The notes beneath the pieces were generated by a model. It saw only the letters and a list, made by a program, of their open reading frames with translations, searched no databases and was not told the DNA's origin. Both the position numbers and the translations under genes were made by a program. From Peronospora farinosa (lineage: Eukaryota > Oomycota > Peronosporomycetes > Peronosporales > Peronosporaceae), in contig CANTFK010000863.1 of NCBI GenBank assembly GCA_947646735.1, forward strand, positions 372,001 to 436,000: 64,000 nucleotides of DNA, given 5' to 3'. This document shows, in pieces, positions 20,341-31,946 of the stretch (its first letter is position 1; each line of letters begins with the position of its first letter).

Positions 20341-21330
20341 CTTAAGGCCTACCTACCGGCGGATCCTCCCTTCGAATCTTTCCCGCTCTTCTGTGCCAGC
20401 TCGAAGTCCGACATTCCTTGACGACGACGCTGACTACGACTGGAACCGATTCCCACCCGAGCGCGTACAGACTCGGTCTGCTGGGGTCATCCAAACGCAG
20501 TTGTCTCAAGCTGAAGTAGGCGATCAACCAGTATCCGCTGATCCGTCGAGTCTGTTCAGCAGCCTTAGTTGCAGCAGCTGCACGATCTCGAGCTCTCTCA
20601 GCCATCTCGCAAGCACCAAGTAGGGCGTTTTTCGACTCTTTGGCTTCAGCGTGAAGAAGGCGCATCTCGTCGTTCGACTGTACAGGCGCCCTATTGTAAA
20701 AAACAATCGCTCATCGCCAGAGGTCTTCCGTCATGATGCTTCTCCTCCGTGATTGATGTATCGAATGCGCACCGTTGAATTGTTGACCATATCTTCTATT
20801 TGAAGGATCGTAAGTTTCATATGTCGAGTAGTGACTCGACTCCAACGAAGAACCATGCCGAGAAACATTACAGTATTCGCTGGTGCAAATATTCGCTGGC
20901 GGACGATACATGGAAGTCGTCGAGTCAGGATGTCCCAGACGTGGTCGAGGATTATGAGTCCCGTAGAAAGACTGTGATAGCGATCGAGGCTGCCGGTTCC
21001 ATCTTCGGTCTCGCGAGCCGTGATGCTCTCGAGAAATGAAGCTACGACGAGCTCCCGAGCGACTCCGAGACCTATTACGAGGCTCGGGAGCATATGTATG
21101 ATACAGTATACGACCTCGGATACGTGAAAGCCCACGGCAATTCTAAGGAAGCGCTCTCACTCGCCGCAGATCAGACACCTGGAGCTCCAAGAGGATCCTA
21201 TCATAACGGACGATCCATGGCGAATGTCATGGCCGAATATGATCGGGAATCCCCCGCGTACACACCAAGTCTTCCAATTCCTGCCGAACCGGAGGTCTGC
21301 CCATGTTGCACAAGGTACATCCCTCACTAA
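20341..21330 (+). pseudogene. Gy-C chromodomain and tail, copy 1
   Basis: A spacer of low complexity leads to a chromodomain-like stretch YSIRWCKYSLADDTWKSSS then VPDVVEDYESR (about 20860-20970). The expected pattern is Y.V.W..Y..ADDTWE...DVVE.Y. A TGA at 21037 stops the frame, but the diverged copy at 61925 has a sense codon there, so the tail (SDSETYYEARE) belonged to pol. It probably targeted integration. Confidence 0.72.
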
Positions 21331-21810
21331 CGTGAGCGTAACAGACGCGCCAGCGCAGGTCACCAATAGCATGTGTAACATGTGTATTATCGCTGCCGTC
21401 TAGCCAGGACGTGAAGGACCTCCTTTACGTCGACTCGCGTTCCAGCGTCTGATGAAGGCGCACCAAATCCTCTGCAACGAATCGTCGGTATTCTCGTTGT
21501 TCGTCGCTTTGCCTCTCACTGTGCGGTATCGCGTGAAGAGGTCCTTCATGACCTCTAGTAACTCGCATCGATAGCACTTTAAACACCGTACAAGCGCCAC
21601 GGCTTCAAGTCCCCATCCATGACCTGCAACGCCTTCTCTCTTCGGATCGCCGCCTTGTGTTTCTAGTTTTGGCTCTTAGAAATGTCGTTTCGTGGACGGC
21701 CAGGGTCCATGCTGCTCAGTTATGTCTAACTGAATAGGTTCGAAGTTATGCCGTTAGGTCGAGAAAGAGCTTTCTGCGTTTCGCGCTTACGTTAAGATAT
21801 GCGCAACTTA
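21331..21810 (+). other. Gy-C 3' region, no gene seen
   Basis: About 480 bp after the pol tail. No convincing frame in either strand; a 66-codon antisense frame at 21400-21600 has no recognisable features. It is probably the untranslated 3' part of Gy-C before its polypurine tract. Confidence 0.45.
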
Positions 21811-21824
21811 AAGAAGGGGTGTGA
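21811..21824 (+). other. Gy-C polypurine tract
   Basis: AAGAAGGGGTGTGA directly before the TG of the 3' LTR. Position and purine content fit the plus-strand primer site, and it resembles the Gy-A tract at 6872-6898. Confidence 0.7.
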
Positions 21825-22141
21825 TGTAATTGGGAAACCCTCTTACATAAGTATTTATAGGAATAATACATAATTACATAAGTAGGCATAGGGCAGTATT
21901 CGATAAGCTGATACTGCGCGTCATTTTATTATTGGTTTATTATGGGGTGCCAGACCCTAATAATTAGCCAATTATAAACTAGCAACTATATTGAGTGGTT
22001 CTTAAAATCTAAAGAACGTTTCGCATTTACTGCGAATTAAAACAATACAAATATAAATTGAATTATGATTACGAGTTTATTAAAAGCGCTTTTTCCACGG
22101 ACTTTTATTATAAGACGGTAACGGGTCCTGATCCCGTTATA
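21825..22141 (+). repeat. Gy-C 3' LTR, copy 1
   Basis: 317 bp, TGTAATTGGG...GATCCCGTTATA (CA end mutated to TA). It shares the GGCATAGGG(C/T)AGTA block and the downstream AT-rich part with the LTR at 47427. Directly after it, with 9 unrelated bases (22142-22150), the right arm of inverted repeat 1 begins. Confidence 0.82.
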
Positions 22142-22150
22142 TCTTGAATT

Positions 22151-22811
22151 CGTCGAGCTCCATTGGCTCTGTACCAGACGTCCGGGGTTGTTGTGACACT
22201 GTGTGCAAGTACGTCGACGCGATAGTGTAATTTTCTCGAAGCGAGCGGGAAATGCCTCCTTGAGGACCTCGGCTCAGAACGTGCGAGTCGACAACGCGCC
22301 ATGCTCTCCTGCATACCGAAGACGAGGACATGAACTAGTGAGGCCATGTCAATTGGATGCGTGGTATTGCGCGAAGCAAGACGTCGTGACTTCTGCACGC
22401 ATTCACGCATCGGCATCGTACCCTGTCTGAGTGAGAAGAAGTCTGCACGCAAGGAAGATTTATTTGGGGAGGCTTGAATGCCAATCGTAAGTCGCGCTGG
22501 ATATCGTCCAGCGTAGGTAACGCCGACTCATCTACGACAAGCTTCCCAAGAGCCCATTCCTTGTCTTTGCCAACAATCCGAGACAGAAGAAAATTAACCT
22601 TGGCCGTCGGAGCATCAATTAATCTTGACGATATCGCAATATCCACCTCACGAAACCAGCGATTAAGGAGGTGACAAATAGGACCATCACCGGAGTACGT
22701 TGACGTCTCCATCTTAATAGTGTCATGGTGCGAAGTGCGCGAGGGAGTAATATACTTACGCAATTATGCATTATTACTGTAGCGACTTATGTAATAAGTT
22801 GCCCCATTACA
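22151..22811 (-). pseudogene. Gy-C gag fragment and LTR stub, inverted copy
   Basis: Minus-strand copy of 14653-15313: the LTR stub (22752-22811) and the gag capsid segment [16 protein letters not shown]. It stops abruptly at 22151 inside gag, where the fragment meets 9 bp of filler and the Gy-C LTR. It has no protease or later parts. Confidence 0.85.
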
Positions 22812-23453
22812 ATCCATCCTATTATTGTGCGGTTTCACCACTCCCGTAGCTGCCCTTGCGACGACGTGCTAATGAGGCCGACTGTGAAGTCGAAGGAGTT
22901 TTTAGCTTACCCTCGGCTGAGTCCGACTTTTTTTATGATCTTCAAGACGGCAAACGATGAATTGTGAGACGCGGACAATTTAAAGTCGCCGACCTGCTGT
23001 TAAGCCACGACTGTTTCTTTTAAAGCAGCGCGCATAGTGTTGGTTTCTGCGATCACTGGCATAGAAGACGAGGAATGACCCTCACTTTCAGGAAGCATGG
23101 AAGTTTTTTGAAGGTTGGTACTCTAGGGATGGGGACATATGTCTCATGCACTGTGCTCATCATCACTTTGAGGTAATTGCATTGTCGTGCTCTCATGTAA
23201 TCTACATCAAGAGACAGATCTTCATATTTCCACCAATGCCACCGTTATCCGAGTGGTTAAACTCGAGTGGGAATAGTGCGACACTGCTAGAGCATGCCGC
23301 TTTTGACGCTAAAAACCTTTTTAGCGTCTTTCCATCATGGAAACGGCAGGGAAGAGTACTGGGTCATGCTTTACCTATTCTAGTCGTGTTGCAACTGATG
23401 AAAAGGCTGACGGATACGAAGCAGAGTTACTGCTCATGCAAATGTAGCGAAAT
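22812..23453 (-). other. Gy-B 3' region, inverted copy, no gene seen
   Basis: Mirror of 14011-14652, with the same short inverted repeat (near 23310-23330) and no convincing coding frame. Confidence 0.5.
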
Positions 23454-25633
23454 AGCTTGGCTATGACACGTGCGAAATCGTCTCGCCACGCTGCCCCTGC
23501 TAGTCCATCAGGACCTAGCAGAGCGAGTGCAGCTGGTGCTTCTGATCGTAGCAGACACCAGCTAAGGCACGTCGACGCGCAGCGCTTCAACCGGTTCACA
23601 AGAGTCGAAACGCTTCCAAAATCCTTTGCAATGGACACAAATACAATCTTCTGCTTCAGATGGCGGTGGGCCAAGCACCTTCCAGCAAGGAGCGTGTATT
23701 CTCACCCGCATCCACCAGCAAAGGTGGCGCCCGATACCGAGCGGCGGTTACGCCCAACTACTCGCGGCTGCTTATCCTGCCGTCGTTCAGACGCAGACAC
23801 AAAGTGCTGCTGTGTACCGACGGTTATCGGACCTCGAGTGTCAAGCTGATCTCGGAACTATAAGATGCGAAGGCAAGGGACCATCAGGCGTATGGCCGCC
23901 CGAAGCTTCACTTGAACATTTAGAAACAACTAGTAATGAGACACCCGCGTCACGCGCGGAGTCTTCTTCGATCTCCAAGCCCTTTGACGGGCCTTATATC
24001 GTCGACGGAAAGCTTTTCACCTTTACCGTCGCCTTTTAGGTAACGACTCTCGACTCATAGTCGACGTCACCATCGGTCTCATTAGACTGATGCGGATATG
24101 TAATTTCTTATAGATTACAAACCGTTTCAGATGACCCACATAGAATACGGGGTGTACAGTGGGAGAGTGAGCCTATAGTTTAGGTCTCCAACCTCTTCGA
24201 CCCGTAAATGGGCCAATATATCGGGGCAATAGCTTAGTAGTACCACCTGGTAGTTTAGAAATTGCATGTTTAGGTAGGGTAGCAGTACTTAATAGCACTT
24301 TGTCCCTAACACTAAAGTTTTATTGTTTTTGCGACCATGTTGGTCCGCATAGTGTTTTTGCTTGTTCTTTGCGCTTACCATTGTGTCACGGACTTTACGT
24401 GTGATGGCCAATCGCTCATCTACAAAGCGCTGAGCTTCGCTCACAATTTTTAGCATCGATCTAGCTATGACACCTCCAAGAGGTCGTTCATGGGTCGACG
24501 CTGTTGACAACACTATAGTGTCATCATCAAGGAGCACTGGCATTTCTTGCCATGCCTCCTCATTGACACCTGTAGGTGTCGTGGCCACTGCTAAATTAGC
24601 AGTGTCACTAGTGCAACCTTGGCCCTATTTGGCATTGCACCGAGCGAAGTGAGGGGCCCTCCTCCACTAAGACTCGGGCTGCGTACAAACGAGACTGTCG
24701 TTCGAGGATGACGCAGTCCGTTAATGTAAAACGGCGTTTCACCCGTACTGGCGTGAACACTATCATTAATAACGAACTCCACGAATGGCAATTGCTTGCT
24801 CCATTCTTTATGAGTCGCTATTGTACGCAACACATCCGCCACAACTCGATTGGCACGTTCTGTTTGGACATCAGTTTGGGGATGATTGGCTGTTGACATG
24901 TGGAGCTTGCTACCCAGCAGCTCAAACACATGTCGCCAAAAACCCGACGTAAAACGCGGATCCCGGTCCGATACGATGGACTCGAGCATCCCGTGTAGTC
25001 GATACACGTGATCCAGAAACAAGAGGGCAGCCTCTTTTCCTGAGATTTTGGTGCTACATGGTGCTAAATGCACCATCTTGCTCTGTCTACAAAGACGACG
25101 AGCCCCGTCCTGCCTTTTTGGTCAGGCAGTAAGCCAAACATAAAGTCCAAACTGACTTACTTCAAACAATCTGTTGGAATAGGCAGTGGCTTCAGTGGCG
25201 CACTGTTCGAAAGTGCGGGCTTTATGCGCTGACACTCTTCGCAAGAGCGAATATAGTTGGCCATCCACCGGTATAGGTGGGGCCACCAAAATTCCTCTGA
25301 CACTCGTAAGAATGTCTTTTCACGGCTCAGATGCCCACTAGATGGCGCATCATGGCACTCATGAAGTATCATCAGCTTGAGATCTGTGTCATGAGGGACA
25401 TAGATTCTCAAGGGATCACAAGGTGACAGCTGATGCCATAGTTGAACTAAAGCATTTTAACTTCGCTTTCAGGTGCGACGGAAGGGTAACCTTTCGTCCA
25501 CCAAAATGATCCAACAGCAGGCGACAATGGTCGTCCTGACTGTAACCCTCCTTGATATCGGAGGCCATTGAGCTCGTCACTTGGTAGGCCTTCATGGCTG
25601 CCAATGTTGACGACTCAACTTGTGCTCTCGCAC
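23454..25633 (-). pseudogene. Gy-B integrase and chromodomain, inverted copy
   Basis: Mirror of 11831-14010. Integrase zinc-binding frame 25157-25411, core 24591-25076 (SDRDPRF, TERANRVV), C-terminal part 24289-24588, decayed chromodomain near 23560-23630. Same frame breaks as the left copy; one visible change is Asn to Asp in VINDSVHAST near 24763. Confidence 0.83.
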
Positions 25634-26069
25634 GAGACACACTATCCTGGTGTCTTGCCTCGAAGTCTGGTCTGCGCGATAACGCGTCAGTCAAGACATT
25701 CGACTTACCCGGCTTATATTCAACTTTGAAATGAAATTCAGAGAAAATGTTAGCCATTTCGCCATTCTCGGCGAGAGGTGGGGTGAATTTATAGCGGCCC
25801 GCAGTGATGCGTGATCCGTATAAAGCACAAAAGGTTCGGTGCCCAAGAGGTGCACGCGAAACTTTACAAGGGCATACTTAATTGAAAGTAGCTCCTTGTC
25901 ATGCACAGGTTAATTCAGCTCTGCGGCTTTCAAAAGCCGAGACTTATACGAAATGACACGGTCAATACCGCTGTCATCCTTCTGCATGAGCGCGCTGCCG
26001 ATTGCAAAATTGCTTGCATCGCAGACGACGCTAAAGTTCTTATCCGCGGTGGCAATTCTAAGACTAGTG
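25634..26069 (-). pseudogene. Gy-B RNase H, inverted copy
   Basis: Mirror of 11395-11830 with the same VVCDASNFAIGS and YTDHASLR segments and the same internal stop. Confidence 0.82.
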
Positions 26070-26390
26070 TGTAACGGGTATAGAACGTACAGTCACTAGC
26101 TCACACGTGCGTTTGAGGAAGACGCAAGCCCAAGTATCAGATATTAAGTAAATTTAACGCTAATTGTTATTTTGTTTTAATTCGTACTAATTACGAAGAT
26201 TGTATGTCGTAATAAATACGACAGTGTTCCCGCCTTTAGATTTTTAGGACAAAATTATTATCGGTCCATATTGGGTCTTTAGGCCATAATAAAAAAATGA
26301 CATATTGCCACGCTGTGCCCGCACAGCACCTGCCTACAAAGGTAATTGTTTATTTCTGCTAATGTTATATATGCAATGTCGACCATTACA
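26070..26390 (-). repeat. Solo Gy-A-like LTR in Gy-B, inverted copy
   Basis: Mirror of 11074-11394, same edges. Its presence in both arms shows the insertion happened before the inverted duplication. Confidence 0.82.
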
Positions 26391-27403
26391 CGTTGTCGCT
26401 ACAAGATATTTGCTCACTGATGTAAACGTATCTACTTGATCCTTGGACCAAGTCCATTCTGCATCCTTTTGCAAAAGGTCAGACAATGGCTTAGTCTACT
26501 CCGCATAATTCTTGCTGAATTTATGCAAGCAATTGGCAAGCCCAAGGAATTGACGCAGATCCTTCACGTGTTGTGGGACTGGAATTCCTTAATAGATTTT
26601 ACCTTTTCCAGGTCTGTTAGTACACCACGTGTACCTACGATGCAGCCCATTACAGGTATCTGCGAGGACCTCTATTACGCACTTTTGCAAGTTAACGTAT
26701 AATTGGGCGTCACCCAGCGTCTGCAACACACCGTCTAAATGACGCTTATGCGACTCTATTTCGATCAGATCGTCCTCCGCCTTACTATTCACGAGTACAT
26801 CGTCAAAGTAATGGGGCGCGTAGGCACGGTGCTGACGCATCACGTGAGCCACGACTCGGTTGAATGTTGCCGGAGCATTTTTATAACCCTCATGGCATCA
26901 CAAGCCACTCCCATAGCATACCGCTTCGGGGGTTCTTACTGCCATTCTGGCTACATCAGTATCTTTCATGAGAACTTGATAGTAGCCATCCTTCAGATCC
27001 AGCGCGGAAAAGATAGTTGACTTTCCATGTAATTCAACAAGACATCTTTTCGTGGGATCGGCGTTTGAGCCGGAATGGTGGCCGTGTTCAGCTTATTATA
27101 AGCACGAACCACGCGCCATCCACCTGTTTCTTTACGCACACAGAAGATCGGGCTGCAGTGAGGCGACTTGCTCTCACGTACATGTCCCGCCTTAGCTCGC
27201 TTGTCGAAGAACTCATCGATGTAATCGACTTGTTCCTTCGGTAACGGCCATTGCCTGGTCACACAATACTTGATGCCAGGCTCCAGGTCAATTTCGTGCC
27301 TGATGCCCCTATCGGCCGGTAGGCGGCTCGGCACTTCTGCTGGAAACACATCACGGTGTTTCCACAGAACATCATAAAACGGGTTGCCTTCGAGGCCTAC
27401 CAT
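26391..27403 (-). pseudogene. Gy-B reverse transcriptase, inverted copy
   Basis: Mirror of 10061-11073: 26993-27403 carries the N-terminal RT part, and 26589-26852 carries the YFDD box frame. Same frameshifts as the left copy, with one base change near 27193. Confidence 0.84.
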
Positions 27404-28617
27404 CCTTGAGCAGCAAACCGTTTCTTTTTGTCGGTCTCCAAGACGCTCTCATCCATTGTGAATGAAAAGCAACAGTCCACCACGTTCTCTTCTGGAACTG
27501 GTGCGACTATCTCGTGGATCTTTCCTTCCTTTACTTCGGACAGGAACAGATCCCACGTCATCGCCGAGAGATTTACTATCACCTCGGCAGATGCCAAGAC
27601 AAGTTGGAGCACCTCACCTGAGGATGCCTCCGGCATCTTGTCTTCGACGGCCTCGAACAACTCTTTCGAGGGTCCGTCCTCTTGGACGGAGACTGATCCA
27701 AGGGTCACTCGTTTCGACGTGCCCTTGATCGTCTTAATACGTCTGGTACTCGTTGTTCGAGTCACCACGACCTTTGACCTGGGACAACGTGTTTTTGCTG
27801 TATTAGCCAACGCACTCCTCCAACCGCACCAGGCTCATGGCTTTGTGCCGGTTCTTGTGTCGCTTGACTTGCTTTCAGACCACCATCAACTGCCACAGGC
27901 TCTCGGCTCTGTGCAGGACTATCGGACGTATGACTACCTGTCATCGCCCCATTCACTACACCAGTCTTTTCGACCTGGATAGGAATATGTGTCACCTGGT
28001 TTTCTGCCAGGGCACTTCCAACTACACCACTCCTTTCGAGCTAGGTAGTTCCTGGTGTCGATTGACATACCGTCATCGCACCCTCGACTGTTTGGACACA
28101 GCATCAGCCACATAAGCCTCTCGCAAGAGCACATCCTTTCCGGTGTCTTGCGTAGAGCTAGCGACTATGCGTGTACGCCGTCTATCCATGATTGGTGTTT
28201 AGCCAACCAAGGCATGCCTAGGATGAGATCATACGGACTCTCCATACCTAGCACTGTGAACTTCTCTTACAAGAGAAGTCACTGAAACTGAAGGCGAGTT
28301 CAACTTGAACTCCCTCCGATTTGACGAGCGCGCCTTTCGCTAAACGAACGATCGCCTCTTCTCGCTTGCCATCCTGGCAAAGCGACTCATAACTCGCCGG
28401 TCTCTTTTTCAGATCCGCGAGTTTCACAAAGTTTTGTGATGCACCCGAATCCACGAGAAGGGTCATCACTTGGTCATAGCCTCTTACTCGAGCGCTATAG
28501 ACCAAAAGGGTTGAGGTCCGACCTTTTGGAACCTCAGGGGCTATGCTACCCATTTGTTCGATTACTCTGAACTTAGAGGTAGCTTCAGAGTCCGCTACAG
28601 TAGGGCATCCCGCCACT
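27397..28617 (-). pseudogene. Gy-B protease and repeat linker, inverted copy
   Basis: Mirror of 8847-10067. Protease with DSGAS is in 28248-28616, [10 protein letters not shown] follows in another frame near 28200-28230, and the 66-bp duplications lie near 27850-28040. Broken in the same places as the left copy. Confidence 0.8.
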
Positions 28618-28637
28618 ACTGCGCTTCCGCATTTTCC
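28597..28637 (-). promoter_or_regulatory. Gag-pol recoding signal, Gy-B right copy
   Basis: Mirror of 8827-8867 with no change: G GAA AAT, 8-nt spacer, hairpin with 10-nt loop, gag TAG in the 5' arm. Confidence 0.62.
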
Positions 28638-29643
28638 GACCCCACTTGGGCAGGTGCTGAACCCGTGCGTCGTGCACGCTGATTTTTCGCACCTCCCTTC
28701 GGGTTGGGCGACCTTTTGCTGGCTGCCTTAGCATCAGCAGCAAGTTTGGCATAGCAGCGAGCCATCATATGGCCTCGCTTGCCGCACTTGTAGCAGATCA
28801 CATCTGCATTGCCTAACTCCATAGAAGTGGCATTTGACCTTTCAGCCGACGGCTTATATAAGTTATCGCCGAGGCACTATTGTAGGATTTCTCCTCAACT
28901 AAGGCAATGTCAATTGCCTCTTCCATCATCGCTGGCACCTTTCTAAAAAGGGCCGGACGCGATGGGCCGTGCCTAAGTCCATTCATGAACGTGGCCACCT
29001 TGATACGTTCCGGTATCGGTTCCCCATTGATGGACGCCGACAGCGAACGCATCTCCCGCACAACTTCTTGCAGAGAGCGTTTCGCCTGTCGTGCTCCAAA
29101 GAAGCGCGCCATAAGCAACACTTCGTTGTTAGGCGGCTGATACATGGCGCGAATCTTTGTTTTAAAGATCGCCCATGATGGAAATGCATCAGCATTTGCC
29201 ATCAGCGCAGAGTATGCCCACTCTGACGCTTTGCCACGCAAGTTGGACATGGCATACGACACCATTCTAGTGTCGTCTTCGATGAGCTGCGCCACTCCAC
29301 ATTGCTCAACTGCTAATAGACAGTGAACAATCGTGTGAGGGCTAGTTCCATCGAGCTTCGGAAGGTCCATCCGAATGGGCCTCGGTTGAGTAGGCCGGGC
29401 AGAGAGCGTCTCAACAGTTCTGTTGAGCGCCTCATTACGTGCCTGCTCAAGCCTATACTCATCATCCTGAGCCTTATTGATGGACTCAGCCGTAGCTTGG
29501 CTTTTTGCCTCGGACGCATTTCTACGCTGTCCGAGCACAAACGCCTCAAATTGCTTCAACTGAGCAACATGTTGCTCAAGAGGAAAATGCAAGAGGTTGA
29601 CCAGGGCTTGTTCACCAAGTCCCTGCGCCATATGCTCTGCCAA
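28616..29643 (-). pseudogene. Gy-B gag, inverted copy, frameshifted
   Basis: Mirror of the left gag: capsid frame 28813-29643 and knuckle frame 28616-28822 (CYKCGKRGHMMARC) separated by the same indel. The first ATG is at 29631. Confidence 0.83.
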
Positions 29644-29758
29644 CTCCCTATGGTGTTAAGAGAGGCGAGGGAATCACTCCAGTTCATATTAAGGGCCATC
29701 TTAACCACACGCACGCTCAGAGAGACGGGTCGTGGGAAGGACTACAAGTGCTACCAAG

Positions 29759-30362
29759 TGTAGACGGGCACTTCTACGAAGTTGCCTCGTGCTACTAGCA
29801 CACACCTTATGCACAAACGAGGAAGCGGTTAGACCGTCTTACCTTCGCGTGCGAGGGTGGTTAGGAGGTTGGTCGACTGCTTAAGCAGTCGTACCGCCAG
29901 TTGCCTCTTGCTTAAGCGAGAGTGCAACGAACTTCTAAGACAACAAGTCACCGACGTCACGTAGAAGCTTTTTCAGCTTCTCGTGCGCGGTGCTTTCGTT
30001 TTAGTAAATTCAAGACTGAGCTATATTTAATGAATTATAACTAAATATATACTTAACTACTGATGGGCTATATATGTATATATATAGATCGGATACGCGA
30101 CTCTTTAGAAGCGTATCCTGTCGCATGAGCTTAAATCTAGATTTAAGATCGCAACTGACGTCCTTCTAAGACGTCGCGATGCCTAGCTTCAACTAGCGTC
30201 ATCCCTTCCCATGTGAATCCATAAATGGATATCACATTCACGAGGGTGGATCACGTTTGTGTATCGCACCCAAGTGACAGGTCAAAAGTAATCATGGATA
30301 CTTTTAGACCAAACATTAAGTATATTACTTAATGTTTACGTGTAACTAGATGCCCTGTTACA
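29759..30362 (-). repeat. Gy-B LTR, complete
   Basis: 604 bp on the minus strand, TGTAACAGGG...CCGTCTACA. The 5' tip holds the palindrome TGTAAC / GTTACA with a 10-nt loop. It is rich in short hairpins such as GGATACGC / GCGTATCC and GAAGCT-GAAAA-AGCTTC. The candidate PBS follows at 29739-29757 and gag lies downstream. Its 5' end abuts a truncated Gy-D-type LTR. Confidence 0.88.
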
Positions 30363-30475
30363 ATATATCTCCATAAGGAGAGGATCAATAATACACTTTA
30401 TGCAATATGATCGGGTATTTAATCGTGATATGAGCTGAATAATTATATAATTCAACGTCGTGTGACCCTGCTACA
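30363..30475 (-). repeat. 5' fragment of a Gy-D-type LTR, left edge of gene island
   Basis: On the minus strand it starts TGTAGCAGGGTCACACGACG and ends ...TCTCCTTATGGAGATATAT. This matches the first ~115 bp of Gy-D-type LTRs (GGGGTTACACGACG ... CTTTAAGGAGGTATT). It is cut at that point by the start of the Gy-B LTR. Confidence 0.65.
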
Positions 30476-30764
30476 CACTTCCATATCGTATACGTCGAAT
30501 CCAGTTATATGTTGTTACGTCGCTTGCTAATACTACTGGCAAACCAAAAGTGTAGTTGACGCAAACACCGACTCCCTCTGGCAGATTCTAACAGTATGAG
30601 AAATGTGAGAAGGTTTGACCAGATGCACAAAAGCTGGCTTCATCTCTTGCATTTGAGACCACCGACACGAATTGTAGAAAACATTTATGCCAGCATTACC
30701 AGCAATGTTTTTATATCTGAAGGCACAAGCAATTTTGTATCTGCTCTAACTAGTAAAACTAAAA
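30476..30764. other. Unassigned stretch
   Basis: No recognisable gene. A 71-codon frame (30596-30811, plus) has no motif I recognise and runs into an LTR relic, so I do not call it. Confidence 0.4.
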
Positions 30765-31062
30765 AGTTACACGTACCCGTTAAGCAGGCGATACTCAACG
30801 GGCAGGTCTAAAAAGGTACGTAAGTACTTAAGACCTGTCGCTTGGGTAAGACACATCATAAGACACACCTATGCGTATGTAAATGTATTCACATTGGTCG
30901 CCCAGCTTGAACTAGGCGTCATCAAATGACGTCAGTCTGTTATGTCATTAAGCGAGCTTGAATATATGTAAGCTCGCAAGATGCGCATCTAATCGCTTCC
31001 TCGCGTGCTTAAAAGGCGTGTGCTAAGTAGCACGTGGCAGCTTTTTTAAAGTGTCATCCACA
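30765..31062 (+). repeat. Relic of a Gy-B-type LTR
   Basis: AGTTACACGTA, GGTCTAAAA, AGACCTGTCGCTTGGGT, CGCTTCCTCG and GTGTGCTAAGTAGCACG occur in the same order as in the Gy-B LTR, with deletions between them. It ends ...CATCCACA then CTTAGCA where Gy-B has CTACA then CTTGGTAGCA. An old, internally deleted LTR on the plus strand. Confidence 0.68.
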
Positions 31063-31670
31063 CTTAGCATATGAAATGTCACAAAAAGACACGACATACC
31101 AAGAACTGAATTGGTTAATATTTTTGCTGATATGTTTTTTAACTTTCCATGAGTTTTACATTAAAAATGCGGTACTCATTTAATTTTTCTTGTAAAGAAG
31201 GGTTTTTTCGAAATACCATAATTATAGAGCTAGAAATGTTACCACCAGCACCAATCAATCCTAAAGTCGCTAATCCTGCACCTAACAAGTGTAAAAGCTT
31301 GTGTAGTACGATCACAATCAGCGTATTAAAAAACATGGGGACCTCGTTACCTTGTAATTCACAAAGTTTAGTCGCAGCACACCGTCAGATGTAACCTTGT
31401 GGGTAGCCATCGATGAGTTAACAAGTGACCTGCGTTCGCTGACGAACGACATTGTACAACTTGGCCACGATGTTAGAATAATCGAGTGCTAAGGCCGATT
31501 TAAGCGCGTACTCAGTAATCTGTCCGCATGAAATCGGCCTGGCGCTTGATGTACTGAGTGCCAAGTACGAACATCCGAGTGTTTGTTTTCCCCCAAGGAG
31601 TGTCAACGCTGCGCAAGTTTGATATGGCAGAATGCTGAAGAAAAGAATTGAAAAGAGTGATTTTTTCTTC
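31063..31670. other. Gene-poor stretch with possible coding relic on minus strand
   Basis: Minus-strand frames 31139-31336 (65 codons, Leu/Gly-rich hydrophobic stretch near its N-terminus) and 31418-31606 (62 codons) are adjacent but out of frame. They could be remains of one short protein. I recognise no family and see no supporting signal. Confidence 0.3.
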
Positions 31671-31744
31671 TTGGGACGAAGTAGACTAAAGAACTTTAAT
31701 GAAGTGTTCTTTTCTACAAAAAAGTTGGGACGAAGTAGACTAAA
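31671..31744 (+). repeat. 20-bp direct repeat upstream of the oxygenase gene
   Basis: TTGGGACGAAGTAGACTAAA occurs twice without mismatch (31671-31690 and 31725-31744), period 54 bp. The repeats lie 250-320 bp upstream of the ATG at 31992. They could be a promoter-proximal duplication; no known motif. Confidence 0.8.
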
Positions 31745-31946
31745 TTTCTTTTTTAAAATTTCTGCAGCAATAAATCATTGACGCCTCGTTGTCGACAACC
31801 ATCATTAATGGTCCATTAAGTCCACTGAGTGCTTCTAAAAATTTCTCTATCAGTCGTTAAAACATTATCTTTCCATTTATTCAATTTATCGATTTGTATA
31901 ATCGTTGACTGCACCAGTCGAACGCAAGTACAAACAATGACTTACT

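Larger units (their letters stand above)
14653..22141 (+). mobile_element. Gy-C copy 1, decayed Ty3/Gypsy element
   Basis: Order on the plus strand: 60 bp of 5' LTR, partial gag, protease, repeat linker, RT, RNase H, integrase interrupted by a solo LTR, chromodomain, tail, polypurine tract, 3' LTR. Every domain is broken. It shares nearly all lesions with copies 2 and 3. It lacks their 14-bp RT deletion and their Gy-D insertion, and it has its own nonsense changes (for example near 18088 and 21037). Confidence 0.88.
22151..30018 (-). repeat. Large inverted repeat 1, right arm
   Basis: Reverse complement of 7446-15313 with only sparse substitutions. The two arms are separated by 6837 bp (Gy-C copy 1 from inside gag to its 3' LTR). 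The inner edge lies inside Gy-C gag; the outer edge lies inside the Gy-B LTR. Confidence 0.93.

Noticed and set aside
30596..30811. 71-codon plus-strand frame in the gene island
   Set aside because: Short, no motif, and its end overlaps a Gy-B LTR relic.
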